The translations under genes and the position numbers were made by a program. Below, piece by piece: positions 6,917 to 14,525 of a stretch of 21,524 nucleotides of DNA (within the stretch, counting starts at the first letter, position 1; every line of letters starts with the position of its first letter). The stretch comes from DASVSE01 sp036399715 (GTDB taxonomy: Bacteria; Bacteroidota; Rhodothermia; Rhodothermales; Rubricoccaceae). The notes under the pieces are model-generated. The model ran no database searches, was not told the origin of the DNA, and saw only the letters and a list, made by a program, of their open reading frames with translations. The stretch lies in the NCBI GenBank assembly GCA_036399715.1, contig DASWMO010000081.1:1-21524 (forward strand). Direction: 5' to 3'.

Positions 6917-7918
6917 GTGGCCGCCTTCACGATCTCCGGTCTCCACGACCGCGCGCGGGCGCTCGACCGGCGCATCGTCCTGCCGGAAGGCGAGGACCCG
7001 CGGACCGTCCAGGCGGCCGTCTGGCTGCACGAGCAGCGCGTCGTCCGGCCGACGCTGATCGGCCGCGACGCGGCCGTCCGCGACGCGGCTGGCGGCCTCG
7101 GGATCGCCATCCCGTCCGGCGTCCCGATCATCGACCCGGCCAGGAGCGAGCGCCTCCAGGACTACGCCGCTGCGCTCTTCGCGCGGCGCAAGGCCAAGGG
7201 CCTGACGTACGAAGCCGCGACGGAGGCCATCCACGACGTGCTCTACTTCGGCGATGCGATGGTCGCGGCCGGCGACGCCGACGGCTGCACGGCGGGTGCG
7301 ACCCACAGCACGCCGGATGTGCTCCGGGCAGCGATCCACACGCTCGGCGTCGCGCCGGGCTCGCGCCTCGTCTCGTCGTTTTTCCTGATGGTGCTGCCCA
7401 ACGGGCAGCCGGTCACCTACGCCGACTGCGGCGTCGTTCCGCTCCCGTCGGCCGACGAACTGGCGTCGATCGGGATCAACGCGGCCGACAACCACCGCTT
7501 CCTGACGGGCGACGAGCCGCGCGTCGCGTTTCTCTCGTTCTCGACGAAGGGCTCGGCCGAGGACGAGTCGGTCGCGCGTGTCCGCGAGGCGGTCCGGATC
7601 GCACAGGCGCAGCGGCCAGATCTCGCCATCGACGGCGAGTTGCAGTTCGACGCCGCCTTCGACGCGTCCGTCGGCGAGCGCAAGGCGCCGGGCTCGGCGG
7701 TCGCCGGCCGGGCCACGGTCTTCGTCTTCCCGAGCCTCGACGCGGGCAACATCGCGTACAAGATCACGCAGCGGATCGGTGGGGCCGAGGCATTCGGGCC
7801 GATTCTGCAGGGGCTCGCGCGTCCGGCGAACGACCTCTCGCGGGGCGCGGATTGGGAGGACATCGCGAACGTGGCGGCGATCACGGCCATTCAGTCCGCG
7901 TCCGTTATTGCAACGTGA
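6917..7918 (+). CDS. pta: Phosphate acetyltransferase, short form
   Basis: A 333-residue phosphate acetyl/butyryl-transferase domain protein, which interconverts acetyl-CoA and acetyl phosphate. Family signatures are clear: IVLPEGEDPRTVQAA (near 20), RPTLIGRD, DADGCTAGA, SSFFLMVLP, DGELQFDAAFD, VAGRATVFVFPSLDAGNIAYK and FGPILQGLARPANDLSRG near the C-terminus. It lacks the N-terminal DRTGG-like domain of the long E. coli enzyme. The start is GTG 6917, 2 nt after the peroxiredoxin stop. No acetate kinase gene is adjacent. The last codons (S-V-I-A-T) are written by a copy of the dispersed 11-mer, and the TGA overlaps the next gene's GTG. Confidence 0.93.
   Translation: MAAFTISGLHDRARALDRRIVLPEGEDPRTVQAAVWLHEQRVVRPTLIGRDAAVRDAAGGLGIAIPSGVPIIDPARSERLQDYAAALFARRKAKGLTYEAATEAIHDVLYFGDAMVAAGDADGCTAGATHSTPDVLRAAIHTLGVAPGSRLVSSFFLMVLPNGQPVTYADCGVVPLPSADELASIGINAADNHRFLTGDEPRVAFLSFSTKGSAEDESVARVREAVRIAQAQRPDLAIDGELQFDAAFDASVGERKAPGSAVAGRATVFVFPSLDAGNIAYKITQRIGGAEAFGPILQGLARPANDLSRGADWEDIANVAAITAIQSASVIAT
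7902..7912 (+). repeat. Dispersed motif CCGTTATTGCA, exact copy 3 (+)
   Basis: Exact 11-mer in the last codons of pta (V-I-A), ending 2 nt before the GTG of the nitrilase-family gene. Confidence 0.8.
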
Positions 7919-8724
7919 TTCTTACAATTCTCCAGACTCACCCCGAGTTCGGCCAGGTCGAAGCCAATCTCGACGCGGCGGAGACCGCCATCGCTGCGGC
8001 AGGGGAGGCTGACCTCGTCATCCTGCCCGAGCTGTTCGCGACCGGGTACGCGTTCGAGTCGCTGGAGCAGGCGCGTGCGCTCGCCGAACCCGTCCCGGAC
8101 GGCCCGACCGTACACCGTCTCGCCCGCATCGCCCGCGAGACGGGCGCGACGATCGTCGCAGGCATCGCCGAGCTGGCCGGCGAACGCCTGTACAACTCGG
8201 CGGTCATCGTGACGCCGAACGGCTGGCTCGGGACGTATCGGAAGACGCACCTTTTCGCCGAGGAGACTCTGTGGTTCGCTCCCGGCGACTCGGGCTTCCG
8301 CGTGTGGACGGGCACGGACCGCCGCGGGCAGAGCTACCGGCTCGGCGTGATGGTCTGTTTCGACTGGTATTTCCCCGAGTCGGCCCGCGCTCTCGCCCTC
8401 TCCGGCGCAGACGTCGTCGCCCACCCGTCGAATCTCGTTCTGCCGCATTGCCCGGACTCAATGCCAGTCCGGGCGCTCGAAAACCGCGTGTTCACGGCGA
8501 CGGCCAACCGCGTTGGGACCGAGGCGACCAGTCGCGGTGCGCTGACGTTCATCGGGCGCAGCCGCATCTGCTCGCCGCGCGGCGCCGTTCTCGCCGAGGC
8601 GTCCGCCGTGCTACCAGACGTGCTGACGGTCGAAATCGACCCGCGTGAGGCGCGCGACAAGACGCTAAACCCGTACAACAATCTGTTTGGCGCCCGCCGG
8701 CCAAGCCTGTACGCGGCGCCCTGA
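7915..8724 (+). CDS. Carbon-nitrogen hydrolase (nitrilase superfamily amidase)
   Basis: A 269-residue amidase-type member of the nitrilase superfamily. The catalytic triad is visible: E39 in ILPELFATGY, K110 in TYRKTHLF and C148 in VMVCFDWYFPE. The triad context resembles N-carbamoylputrescine or omega-amidase-like enzymes, but substrate cannot be assigned from sequence. Start GTG 7915 overlaps the pta TGA (GTGA, 4 nt), giving translational coupling; the following residues (ILTILQTHP) form the expected first strand. It ends 19 nt from the convergent purC end with no visible terminator between them. Confidence 0.9.
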   Translation: MILTILQTHPEFGQVEANLDAAETAIAAAGEADLVILPELFATGYAFESLEQARALAEPVPDGPTVHRLARIARETGATIVAGIAELAGERLYNSAVIVTPNGWLGTYRKTHLFAEETLWFAPGDSGFRVWTGTDRRGQSYRLGVMVCFDWYFPESARALALSGADVVAHPSNLVLPHCPDSMPVRALENRVFTATANRVGTEATSRGALTFIGRSRICSPRGAVLAEASAVLPDVLTVEIDPREARDKTLNPYNNLFGARRPSLYAAP

Positions 8725-8743
8725 CTCGGCGCGTGTGCCTGGG

Positions 8744-9688
8744 TCACGCAAGCGCCGCTTCGACAGCGGCCTGGACACGCGCTTCGGGGTCAGGATGAAG
8801 GTCCGGAACGAAGGTCTCGCAGGTAAGGGCCTCGTACAACTCGACGTAGCGCGCCGAAATCTCGGCTACGAACTCGGGTGGGAGGTCAGGGAGCGTTTCA
8901 CCGGTTCGGCCCTGGAAGCCATGCCCGATGAGCCACTCGCGGACGAACTCCTTGGAGAGTTGCCGCTGCGGTTCTCCGGATGCGAGGCGCGCGTCGAACC
9001 CGTCCGCGAGATAGTACCGGGACGAGTCCGGCGTGTGGACCTCGTCGATCAGTAGGAGGCGGCCATCGGGTGCGCGACCGAACTCGTACTTGGTGTCGAC
9101 CAGAACCAGGCCGCGGTCGCGCGCCAGTGCCGTCCCGCGGCGGAAGACGGCGAGGGCGAGCGCATGCACTTCGTCGAGCGTCTCGGCCGAGAGAACGCCG
9201 CGTGCGACGATATCGGCGAGCGAGATGTCCTCGTCGTGTCCTTCGGCGGCCTTCGTCGAGGGCGTCAGGACGGGTTCGGGCAACGCCTCGCCTTCGCGGA
9301 GGCCGTCTGGCAGCCGCACGCCGCAGACCTCGCGCCCGCCGGAGCGGTAGACGCGCCACGCATGCCCGGCGAGGTGCCCGCGAACGACGAACTCGACCGG
9401 GAGCGCGTCGCAGCGGAGCGCGATCGTTACGTTGGGGTCCGGGACCGACAGAACAGCGTTGGGGGCGACGTCCGCGGTTAGGGCGAAGACGCGAGCCGCG
9501 AGCCGGTTCAGCACCTGCCCTTTGAGCGGGATGGCCTGCCGGAGCACGTGGTCGAAGGCCGAGATGCGGTCCGTCGTCACGAGCACGAGGCGGCCGTCGT
9601 CGGTCGCGTACGTGTCGCGGACCTTGCCGCGAGCGCGGCGCCCGGCAAACGGCAGCCTGGTTTCGACGAGCGGAGGCGGAAGGGGCAT
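8744..9688 (-). CDS. purC: SAICAR synthase (phosphoribosylaminoimidazole-succinocarboxamide synthase)
   Basis: A 314-residue enzyme that joins CAIR and aspartate with ATP in purine synthesis. Signature segments: GKVRDTYATDDGRLVLVTTD (about 19-38, nucleotide-binding), DRISAFDHVL, PVEFVVRGHLAGHAWRVY, TPSTKAAEGHDEDIS, LVDTKYEFGRAPDG and LIDEVHTPDSSRYY. The length fits the longer PurC class rather than the 240-residue E. coli type. The ATG at 9688 starts 5 nt after the LacI-family stop codon, so both are read from one mRNA. The frame runs on further upstream within lacI, but the conserved N-terminus begins here. Confidence 0.95.
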   Translation of the reverse strand: MPLPPPLVETRLPFAGRRARGKVRDTYATDDGRLVLVTTDRISAFDHVLRQAIPLKGQVLNRLAARVFALTADVAPNAVLSVPDPNVTIALRCDALPVEFVVRGHLAGHAWRVYRSGGREVCGVRLPDGLREGEALPEPVLTPSTKAAEGHDEDISLADIVARGVLSAETLDEVHALALAVFRRGTALARDRGLVLVDTKYEFGRAPDGRLLLIDEVHTPDSSRYYLADGFDARLASGEPQRQLSKEFVREWLIGHGFQGRTGETLPDLPPEFVAEISARYVELYEALTCETFVPDLHPDPEARVQAAVEAALA

Positions 9689-9693
9689 CAGGT

Positions 9694-10740
9694 CTACCGG
9701 GGCGCTCCGGCGGTCGATTCGCGAACGACGAGTGGGACGTCGATCTCTTCGAACACGGCAGGCATTGATGGGGCGGCCATCCGGGCGAGAAGGCGGGCCG
9801 TCGCGCGCTGTCCGACCGATTTCATCTGCTGGTCGACGGTCGTGAGGCCCAGGAAGCGGCTCACCTTGAGGTTGTCGTAGCCGACGATGGACATGTCGCG
9901 CGGGACGCGGAGGCCGGCATCTCGGGCGAACGCCCACGCGCCGAAGGCCTGCACGTCGGACGCGGCGAAGACGGCTGTCGGCGGGTCTTCGAGCGCGAGC
10001 AGCGAGGCCATCGCCTCGGCGCCGGCCTCTTCGGAGTAGCCGGCGTGCTTGATCGCCTGTCCATGCACGACGAGGTCCGCGTCGAACGGCAGCCCGGCGG
10101 CGTCGAGAGCCGCGCGGTAGCCGCCGAGGCGCGGGCTGGCGTTGTAGCTCCACGCATGCGCCGAGATGAGCCCGATCCGGCGGTGCCCGAGGCCGATGAG
10201 GTGCTCGGTCGCCCGCCGCGCGCCGGCCGCATCATCCCACCAGAGCGTGTCGAAGTCCGGTGCCGAGCTGTCCTGCCCGGCCCGTGTCCCGACGAGCACG
10301 ACGGGCGCGTTCATCCGGGCGAGCCGCTCGCCGGCTTCGCCCTCGATAGGCAGCGAGACGAGCAACAGGCCATCGACCGCGCCGCGGTCCAGAAAGCGCT
10401 CGAGCGTCGCGTAGGGATGTTGCGACCCGAGGTTGCACAGCAGCAGGTCGATGTCGCGCTCGCGGAGCGCGTCCTTGACGCCCTTGAGGACCTCGACGTA
10501 GAACGACGACGTCGCCGAGGGCATCGCGACGGCGATGGACGTCGTGGACTGCTGCGCGAGCGAGCGGGCGGTGCGCTGGGGCTGGAAGCGCAGGGCCTCG
10601 ATTGCTTTCTGGACTCGCTGCCGCGTCGCATCCGACACCTCGGGCGACCCGTTGAGCACGCGCGAGACGGTCGAGATGGCAACGCCGGCGCGGTCGGCTA
10701 CGTCGTAAATCGTGGCGCGCGCGGCGGGAGGGTCGGTCAT
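9694..10740 (-). CDS. LacI-family transcriptional regulator
   Basis: A 348-residue repressor-type protein. Residues 9-60 are the LacI HTH and hinge: TIYDVADRAGVAISTVSRVLNG, then VSDATRQRVQKAIEAL and the hinge helix RTARSLAQQ. Residues 65-340 are the periplasmic-binding-protein-like core (SIAVAMPS, SFYVEVLKGVKDAL, GLGHRRIGLISA, AVFAASDVQAFGAW, MSIVGYDN). It probably senses a sugar or nucleobase. It is directly upstream of purC (5 nt) and has its own promoter-like box. E. coli PurR is also of this family, so a purine role is possible, but the nearby MalK-type ATPase argues equally for a sugar role. Confidence 0.92.
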   Translation of the reverse strand: MTDPPAARATIYDVADRAGVAISTVSRVLNGSPEVSDATRQRVQKAIEALRFQPQRTARSLAQQSTTSIAVAMPSATSSFYVEVLKGVKDALRERDIDLLLCNLGSQHPYATLERFLDRGAVDGLLLVSLPIEGEAGERLARMNAPVVLVGTRAGQDSSAPDFDTLWWDDAAGARRATEHLIGLGHRRIGLISAHAWSYNASPRLGGYRAALDAAGLPFDADLVVHGQAIKHAGYSEEAGAEAMASLLALEDPPTAVFAASDVQAFGAWAFARDAGLRVPRDMSIVGYDNLKVSRFLGLTTVDQQMKSVGQRATARLLARMAAPSMPAVFEEIDVPLVVRESTAGAPR

Positions 10741-10759
10741 CGGAGTTCCGGAAGACGCC

Positions 10760-10767
10760 GGAAGGTA
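10760..10767 (-). promoter_or_regulatory. -7-like box (TACCTTCC) of the LacI-purC unit
   Basis: Minus-strand TACCTTCC keeps TAnnTT of the Bacteroidota element and ends 19 nt before the LacI ATG. It lies in the 73-nt gap after the ThiD-like gene, suggesting a separate transcription start. Confidence 0.38.
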
Positions 10768-10813
10768 GAGCCGGACGCCTCAGTGGCAGGTATCCCGGCC
10801 GTGAACTCAGCGA

Positions 10814-11653
10814 TTACCGCGCCTCCCAGTCTGCACGCAGGAGCCCATTTTCGGACTGGCGAAGCGCCTCTGTCGCGTACCGCTTGGCCCGCTGCAGTGC
10901 CTCGTCAACGGGCTGACCATCAATGAGTGCCGAAAGTGCCGTTATTGCAAAAGAAGACGAACCACCCTCCGGAGTAGGCTCAGGGAGCAAGGGAGCCTCA
11001 AACAGGGCGAAGTCCTCACCGTCGAATGCTAGGTCGAACGAGAAGGGGGGAGGCCCAGCGGGCGAATCCGTGCCTCCAGGATCGTCGGCAGCATCGTAGA
11101 AGCGGTACGGCAGCGCCCCAAGGCGAATCACGACATGCCGCGCGCCGCGGTTCACGATCCGCTGCGCGGCGACCTGCGCGTCGTCCAGCGACGCGATTTC
11201 GCCGCCGGTGACGAGTTCGGCATCGGCCCGCGAGATCGTGACGAGTCTCGGAATCCCGAGACGGACCGCCACGGCATCGATGCCCTGAGCCGAGAGCACC
11301 GTCTCGCCACTCGGACCCGAGGCGACGAGGTCCAGCACGACGGGCACGCCGAAGGCATCACAGGCGTCGAGAACGACCTCAGCCGTCTGGTGTCCTGCCA
11401 GAATCCCGACCTTGACGCCCGCTATTGCGCCTGTTGCAAACGTATGGTCCAACTGCGCCGCCACGGTGTCCGTGGGGACATCAGTGACGTCGGTGACGCG
11501 CCCGCCGCCGGCCATCACGAGCTGGGTGCAGATCGGGACGGGCGCGAAGCCCAGCGCGCGCGCGACCAGAATGTCGGCCGTGAGGCCGCGTTCGGAGCCG
11601 GCGTAGAGGCCCCCGACGACGGCGAGGCGGCGAGGTGCCGTGAGAATCTGCAT
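10814..11653 (-). CDS. Divergent ThiD-like (HMP-phosphate kinase, ribokinase fold) protein
   Basis: A 279-residue protein with the ThiD layout: LAVVGGLYAGSERGLTADI (equivalent to the ThiD AGSDSGGGAGIQAD start), VTDVTDVPTDTVAAQLDHTF, AGVKVGILAG, PVVLDLVASGPSG and C-terminal AKRYATEALRQS. ThiD phosphorylates hydroxymethylpyrimidine phosphate in thiamine synthesis. Key changes are visible: the glycine-rich start is GLYAGSERG rather than GSDSGGG, and the anion-hole loop that reads GTGCT in ThiD is GGSSS here, so the catalytic Cys is Ser. Activity on HMP-P is doubtful. The start chosen is ATG 11653, since the upstream frame is Arg-rich and not family-like. No thiamine genes adjoin it. A copy of the dispersed motif encodes F-A-I-T directly after the altered loop. 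Confidence 0.72.
   Translation of the reverse strand: MQILTAPRRLAVVGGLYAGSERGLTADILVARALGFAPVPICTQLVMAGGGRVTDVTDVPTDTVAAQLDHTFATGAIAGVKVGILAGHQTAEVVLDACDAFGVPVVLDLVASGPSGETVLSAQGIDAVAVRLGIPRLVTISRADAELVTGGEIASLDDAQVAAQRIVNRGARHVVIRLGALPYRFYDAADDPGGTDSPAGPPPFSFDLAFDGEDFALFEAPLLPEPTPEGGSSSFAITALSALIDGQPVDEALQRAKRYATEALRQSENGLLRADWEAR
10939..10949 (+). repeat. Dispersed motif CCGTTATTGCA, exact copy 4 (+)
   Basis: Exact 11-mer antisense within the ThiD-like gene; on the coding strand it reads GCA ATA ACG (A-I-T), with the rare codon ATA. Confidence 0.8.
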
Positions 11654-11674
11654 CGAGGCGCGCTGGGTGTCGCG

Positions 11675-11682
11675 GGAAGATC
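11675..11682 (-). promoter_or_regulatory. Weak -7-like box (GATCTTCC) of the ThiD-like gene
   Basis: The same octamer as before tatD, ending 21 nt before the chosen ATG. Weak match to TAnnTTTG; listed because of the repeated spacing. Confidence 0.22.
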
Positions 11683-11736
11683 GGGCCTGACGCCGTGCGG
11701 CGCTCCGCCCCGGGTGCCGGACGAGGCGCGGCGATC

Positions 11737-11744
11737 TATCTTCA
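11737..11744 (+). promoter_or_regulatory. -7-like box (TATCTTCA) of the ABC ATPase gene
   Basis: TATCTTCA keeps the TAnnTT core and ends 22 nt before the ATG at 11767. Confidence 0.33.
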
Positions 11745-11766
11745 CAGTCCCTCACGGCACCCGCTC

Positions 11767-12897
<1,131 letters not shown>

Positions 12898-12919
12898 TGA
12901 TATCATCCCGTGCGGCTGC

Positions 12920-12929
12920 CACACGTGTG
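12920..12929. promoter_or_regulatory. Palindrome CACACGTGTG upstream of the lipoprotein gene
   Basis: A perfect 10-bp palindrome 30 nt before the lipoprotein ATG, centred on CG as many LacI-family operators are. An operator role is a guess from position and symmetry only. Confidence 0.2.
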
Positions 12930-12959
12930 CTGCACACATCACCCAAACCACCCAATCCC

Positions 12960-13310
12960 ATGAAGACCACCACACTGGCTCTGCTCGGAGCCTTCGCTCT
13001 CGTTGCTGCGCCCGCGCTGAGCGGCTGCACCTCGGAGACGACGACGGACGAGGACACGGCGACGGTCGTCGAAGACGACTCGGTCGACGGACTCGTCGAT
13101 CTCGACGACTCGCTCGACGCCGATGTAGACAGCATGAACCTCGACGAGTCGGCCGACTCGGTCGGCGCCTCACTCGGCCGGGCCGGTGAAGCGGTCGGCG
13201 CGGCGGCTGCCGACGCGGGCGCGGCCGTAGGTCGCGCAGCGGACCGGGCCGAGGATGCTGTCGACGCGAACGTCGATCTCGGGGCCGACGCAGAGAACCA
13301 GGGCGACTGA
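12960..13310 (+). CDS. Small acidic lipoprotein
   Basis: A 116-residue protein, not recognised as a named family. The N-terminus MKTTT plus hydrophobic residues 6-20 and the lipobox LSGC (C23) form a lipoprotein signal. The mature part is Asp/Glu-rich at about 24-65 (repeated ...VDGLVDLDDSLDADVDS), then turns into an Ala/Gly/Asp helix with heptad-like spacing (AGEAVGAAAADAGAAVGRAADRAEDAVD, about 78-105 region), resembling YtxH or LEA-type low-complexity helices. It is probably membrane-tethered on the periplasmic side. Start ATG 12960 is chosen over 12894 because it begins the signal peptide. It is followed within 10 nt by a perfect 30-nt palindrome. Confidence 0.75.
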   Translation: MKTTTLALLGAFALVAAPALSGCTSETTTDEDTATVVEDDSVDGLVDLDDSLDADVDSMNLDESADSVGASLGRAGEAVGAAAADAGAAVGRAADRAEDAVDANVDLGADAENQGD

Positions 13311-13319
13311 TTTAGGAAT

Positions 13320-13349
13320 GCTCGCGCCTCGCTCGAGCGAGGCGCGAGC
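13320..13349. terminator. Perfect 30-nt palindrome, likely terminator after the lipoprotein gene
   Basis: 15-nt arms 13320-13334 and 13335-13349 are perfectly complementary with no spacer (an XhoI-like CTCGAG at the centre). It lies 9 nt after the stop codon. There is no T-run, so termination is inferred from position and stem strength; a protein-binding palindrome is the alternative. Confidence 0.6.
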
Positions 13350-13375
13350 GCCAGTCCTGATATTCGCTATACCTA

Positions 13376-13393
13376 CGATAACGTTCCTTATCG
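13376..13393. other. dif-like dyad CGATAA-N6-TTATCG (candidate recombinase core site)
   Basis: CGATAA (13376-13381) and TTATCG (13388-13393) are inverted around CGTTCC. The arrangement ATAA-6 nt-TTAT equals the inner parts of XerC and XerD half-sites flanking the 6-nt centre of dif. The outer parts of the arms do not match the E. coli dif consensus. It sits in an AT-richer patch 60 nt before a tyrosine recombinase gene. A chance dyad is possible. Confidence 0.3.
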
Positions 13394-13453
13394 CGGCATC
13401 GAAACCGAGCATCACGACTCCGCCGCCGTTCCACACGCGGGCATCGCTCCACC

Positions 13454-14461
13454 ATGTCTCGATACCCAGACGCACGCCTCGTCTCGCCCGACGACCCCTC
13501 GCCGGAGCAGCCCACCGAGGCCGTCCGACGCGAGGCGGTGCTGTACGAGCCAGTGCCGTCCTTTGGATTCACGGAGGCGTCCGATCTCGTTCCCGTCTTC
13601 CTGCTCCGGTTCGACCGACCGAACACACGGCGTGCATACGCGCGCGACCTCGCCACGTTTTTCGGATCCGAGTATGTCACGCTGCCGATGGCGCGCGCCG
13701 TCTCGTTTCCGCACGTCAACGCGTACCTCGAATCGCTCGAGTCGGACGGTAAGTCGGTCGCGACGCTACGCCGGCATGTTGCGACGCTGCGCGGCTTTTT
13801 CGCTTGGCTCGTTGCCCTGGGATTCCTCTCTCTCAATCCAGCAGATCGGCACCTTGTTCGCCGCATCGCGCCGGACCGCGCACGCGACCGCGTGTTCACC
13901 GTTCTAACCCGGGAACAGGCTCGACGGCTGATCGACTCGATTGACCTCACCCGCCCGACGGGCCTTCGGGATCGCACGCTCATTCTAACCCTGCTGAACT
14001 GCGTCCTCCGGCGGTCCGAGGCAGCGGCGATGAATGTCGAGCACCTCCGGCCTGCCGGCGAATACTGGGTCCTGGACCTCCCGGCGACGAAAGGCGGCTC
14101 CAACCAGACCGTCAAAGTCCCGGTTCATGTTGCGGACGCGATTCGCACCTATTCGGATAACCAAGGAATCAGGGCCGGGGCGCTCTGGCGGTCGCATTCT
14201 CGCAACGGGACTGCGGGCGCCAGGCTCTCTGCGTCCGGTATTTATACAGTGGTAGCCCGTAGTGCAATAACCGCAGGCATATCAGATGTCGTCGGCGCGC
14301 ATACCCTGCGGCATACCGGGTGCACGCTCGCGATCGAAGCCGGGGCGACGATCCAGCAGGTCCAGACCCACGCGCGGCACAAGAACATCGAGACGACGAT
14401 GGTCTACGTCCACCAGCGCGACCGGCTCGCCAACAGCGCAGCGGATTTTATCGACCTCTGA
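13454..14461 (+). CDS. Tyrosine recombinase / site-specific integrase (XerC/D-like)
   Basis: A 335-residue tyrosine recombinase. Residues about 45-125 are the SAM-like core-binding domain (NTRRAYARDLATFF, then TLRRHVATLRGFFAWLV). Residues about 148-330 are the catalytic domain with R186 in VLRRSEA, K213 in ATKGGSN, H283 and R286 in HTLRH, H309 in RHKNIETT and nucleophile Y318 in MVYVH. All six catalytic positions are present, so it should be active. It has an extra N-terminal acidic/Pro tail of about 40 residues compared with XerC/D. No other phage, transposon or cargo gene adjoins it, so it is solitary. A one-mismatch copy of the dispersed motif lies in its codons for A-I-T. Its promoter is not clear. 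Confidence 0.92.
   Translation: MSRYPDARLVSPDDPSPEQPTEAVRREAVLYEPVPSFGFTEASDLVPVFLLRFDRPNTRRAYARDLATFFGSEYVTLPMARAVSFPHVNAYLESLESDGKSVATLRRHVATLRGFFAWLVALGFLSLNPADRHLVRRIAPDRARDRVFTVLTREQARRLIDSIDLTRPTGLRDRTLILTLLNCVLRRSEAAAMNVEHLRPAGEYWVLDLPATKGGSNQTVKVPVHVADAIRTYSDNQGIRAGALWRSHSRNGTAGARLSASGIYTVVARSAITAGISDVVGAHTLRHTGCTLAIEAGATIQQVQTHARHKNIETTMVYVHQRDRLANSAADFIDL
14263..14273 (-). repeat. Dispersed motif, one-mismatch copy (TGCAATAACCG on + strand)
   Basis: Differs at one base from the reverse complement of CCGTTATTGCA. It sits in the sense strand of the integrase gene as GCA ATA ACC (A-I-T). Confidence 0.5.
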
Positions 14462-14501
14462 CGTGCCGGGTGGGAGCCCGTACTGCCCCGACCGGGTCCG
14501 G

Positions 14502-14509
14502 TACCTTTG
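14502..14509 (+). promoter_or_regulatory. Perfect TAnnTTTG box (TACCTTTG) of the carotenoid operon
   Basis: TACCTTTG matches the Bacteroidota -7 element fully, lies in the 64-nt gap after the integrase and ends 16 nt before the crtO-like ATG. The resulting leader would be only about 10 nt. Confidence 0.55.
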
Positions 14510-14525
14510 CGTCCGCCCTCTCGCC

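Noticed and set aside
11420..11430. CCGCTATTGCG in the ThiD-like gene
   Set aside because: Two mismatches to CCGTTATTGCA; kept out of the count although its orientation would fit.
11654..11766. TPP riboswitch upstream of the ThiD-like gene
   Set aside because: The 113-nt gap lacks the CUGAGA and ACCUGAUCUGG-type conserved elements.
13311..14461. Integrative element bounded by the tyrosine recombinase and tRNA-Pro
   Set aside because: The recombinase is 10 kb from the tRNA, the genes between are housekeeping, and no repeat of the tRNA 3' end is seen.
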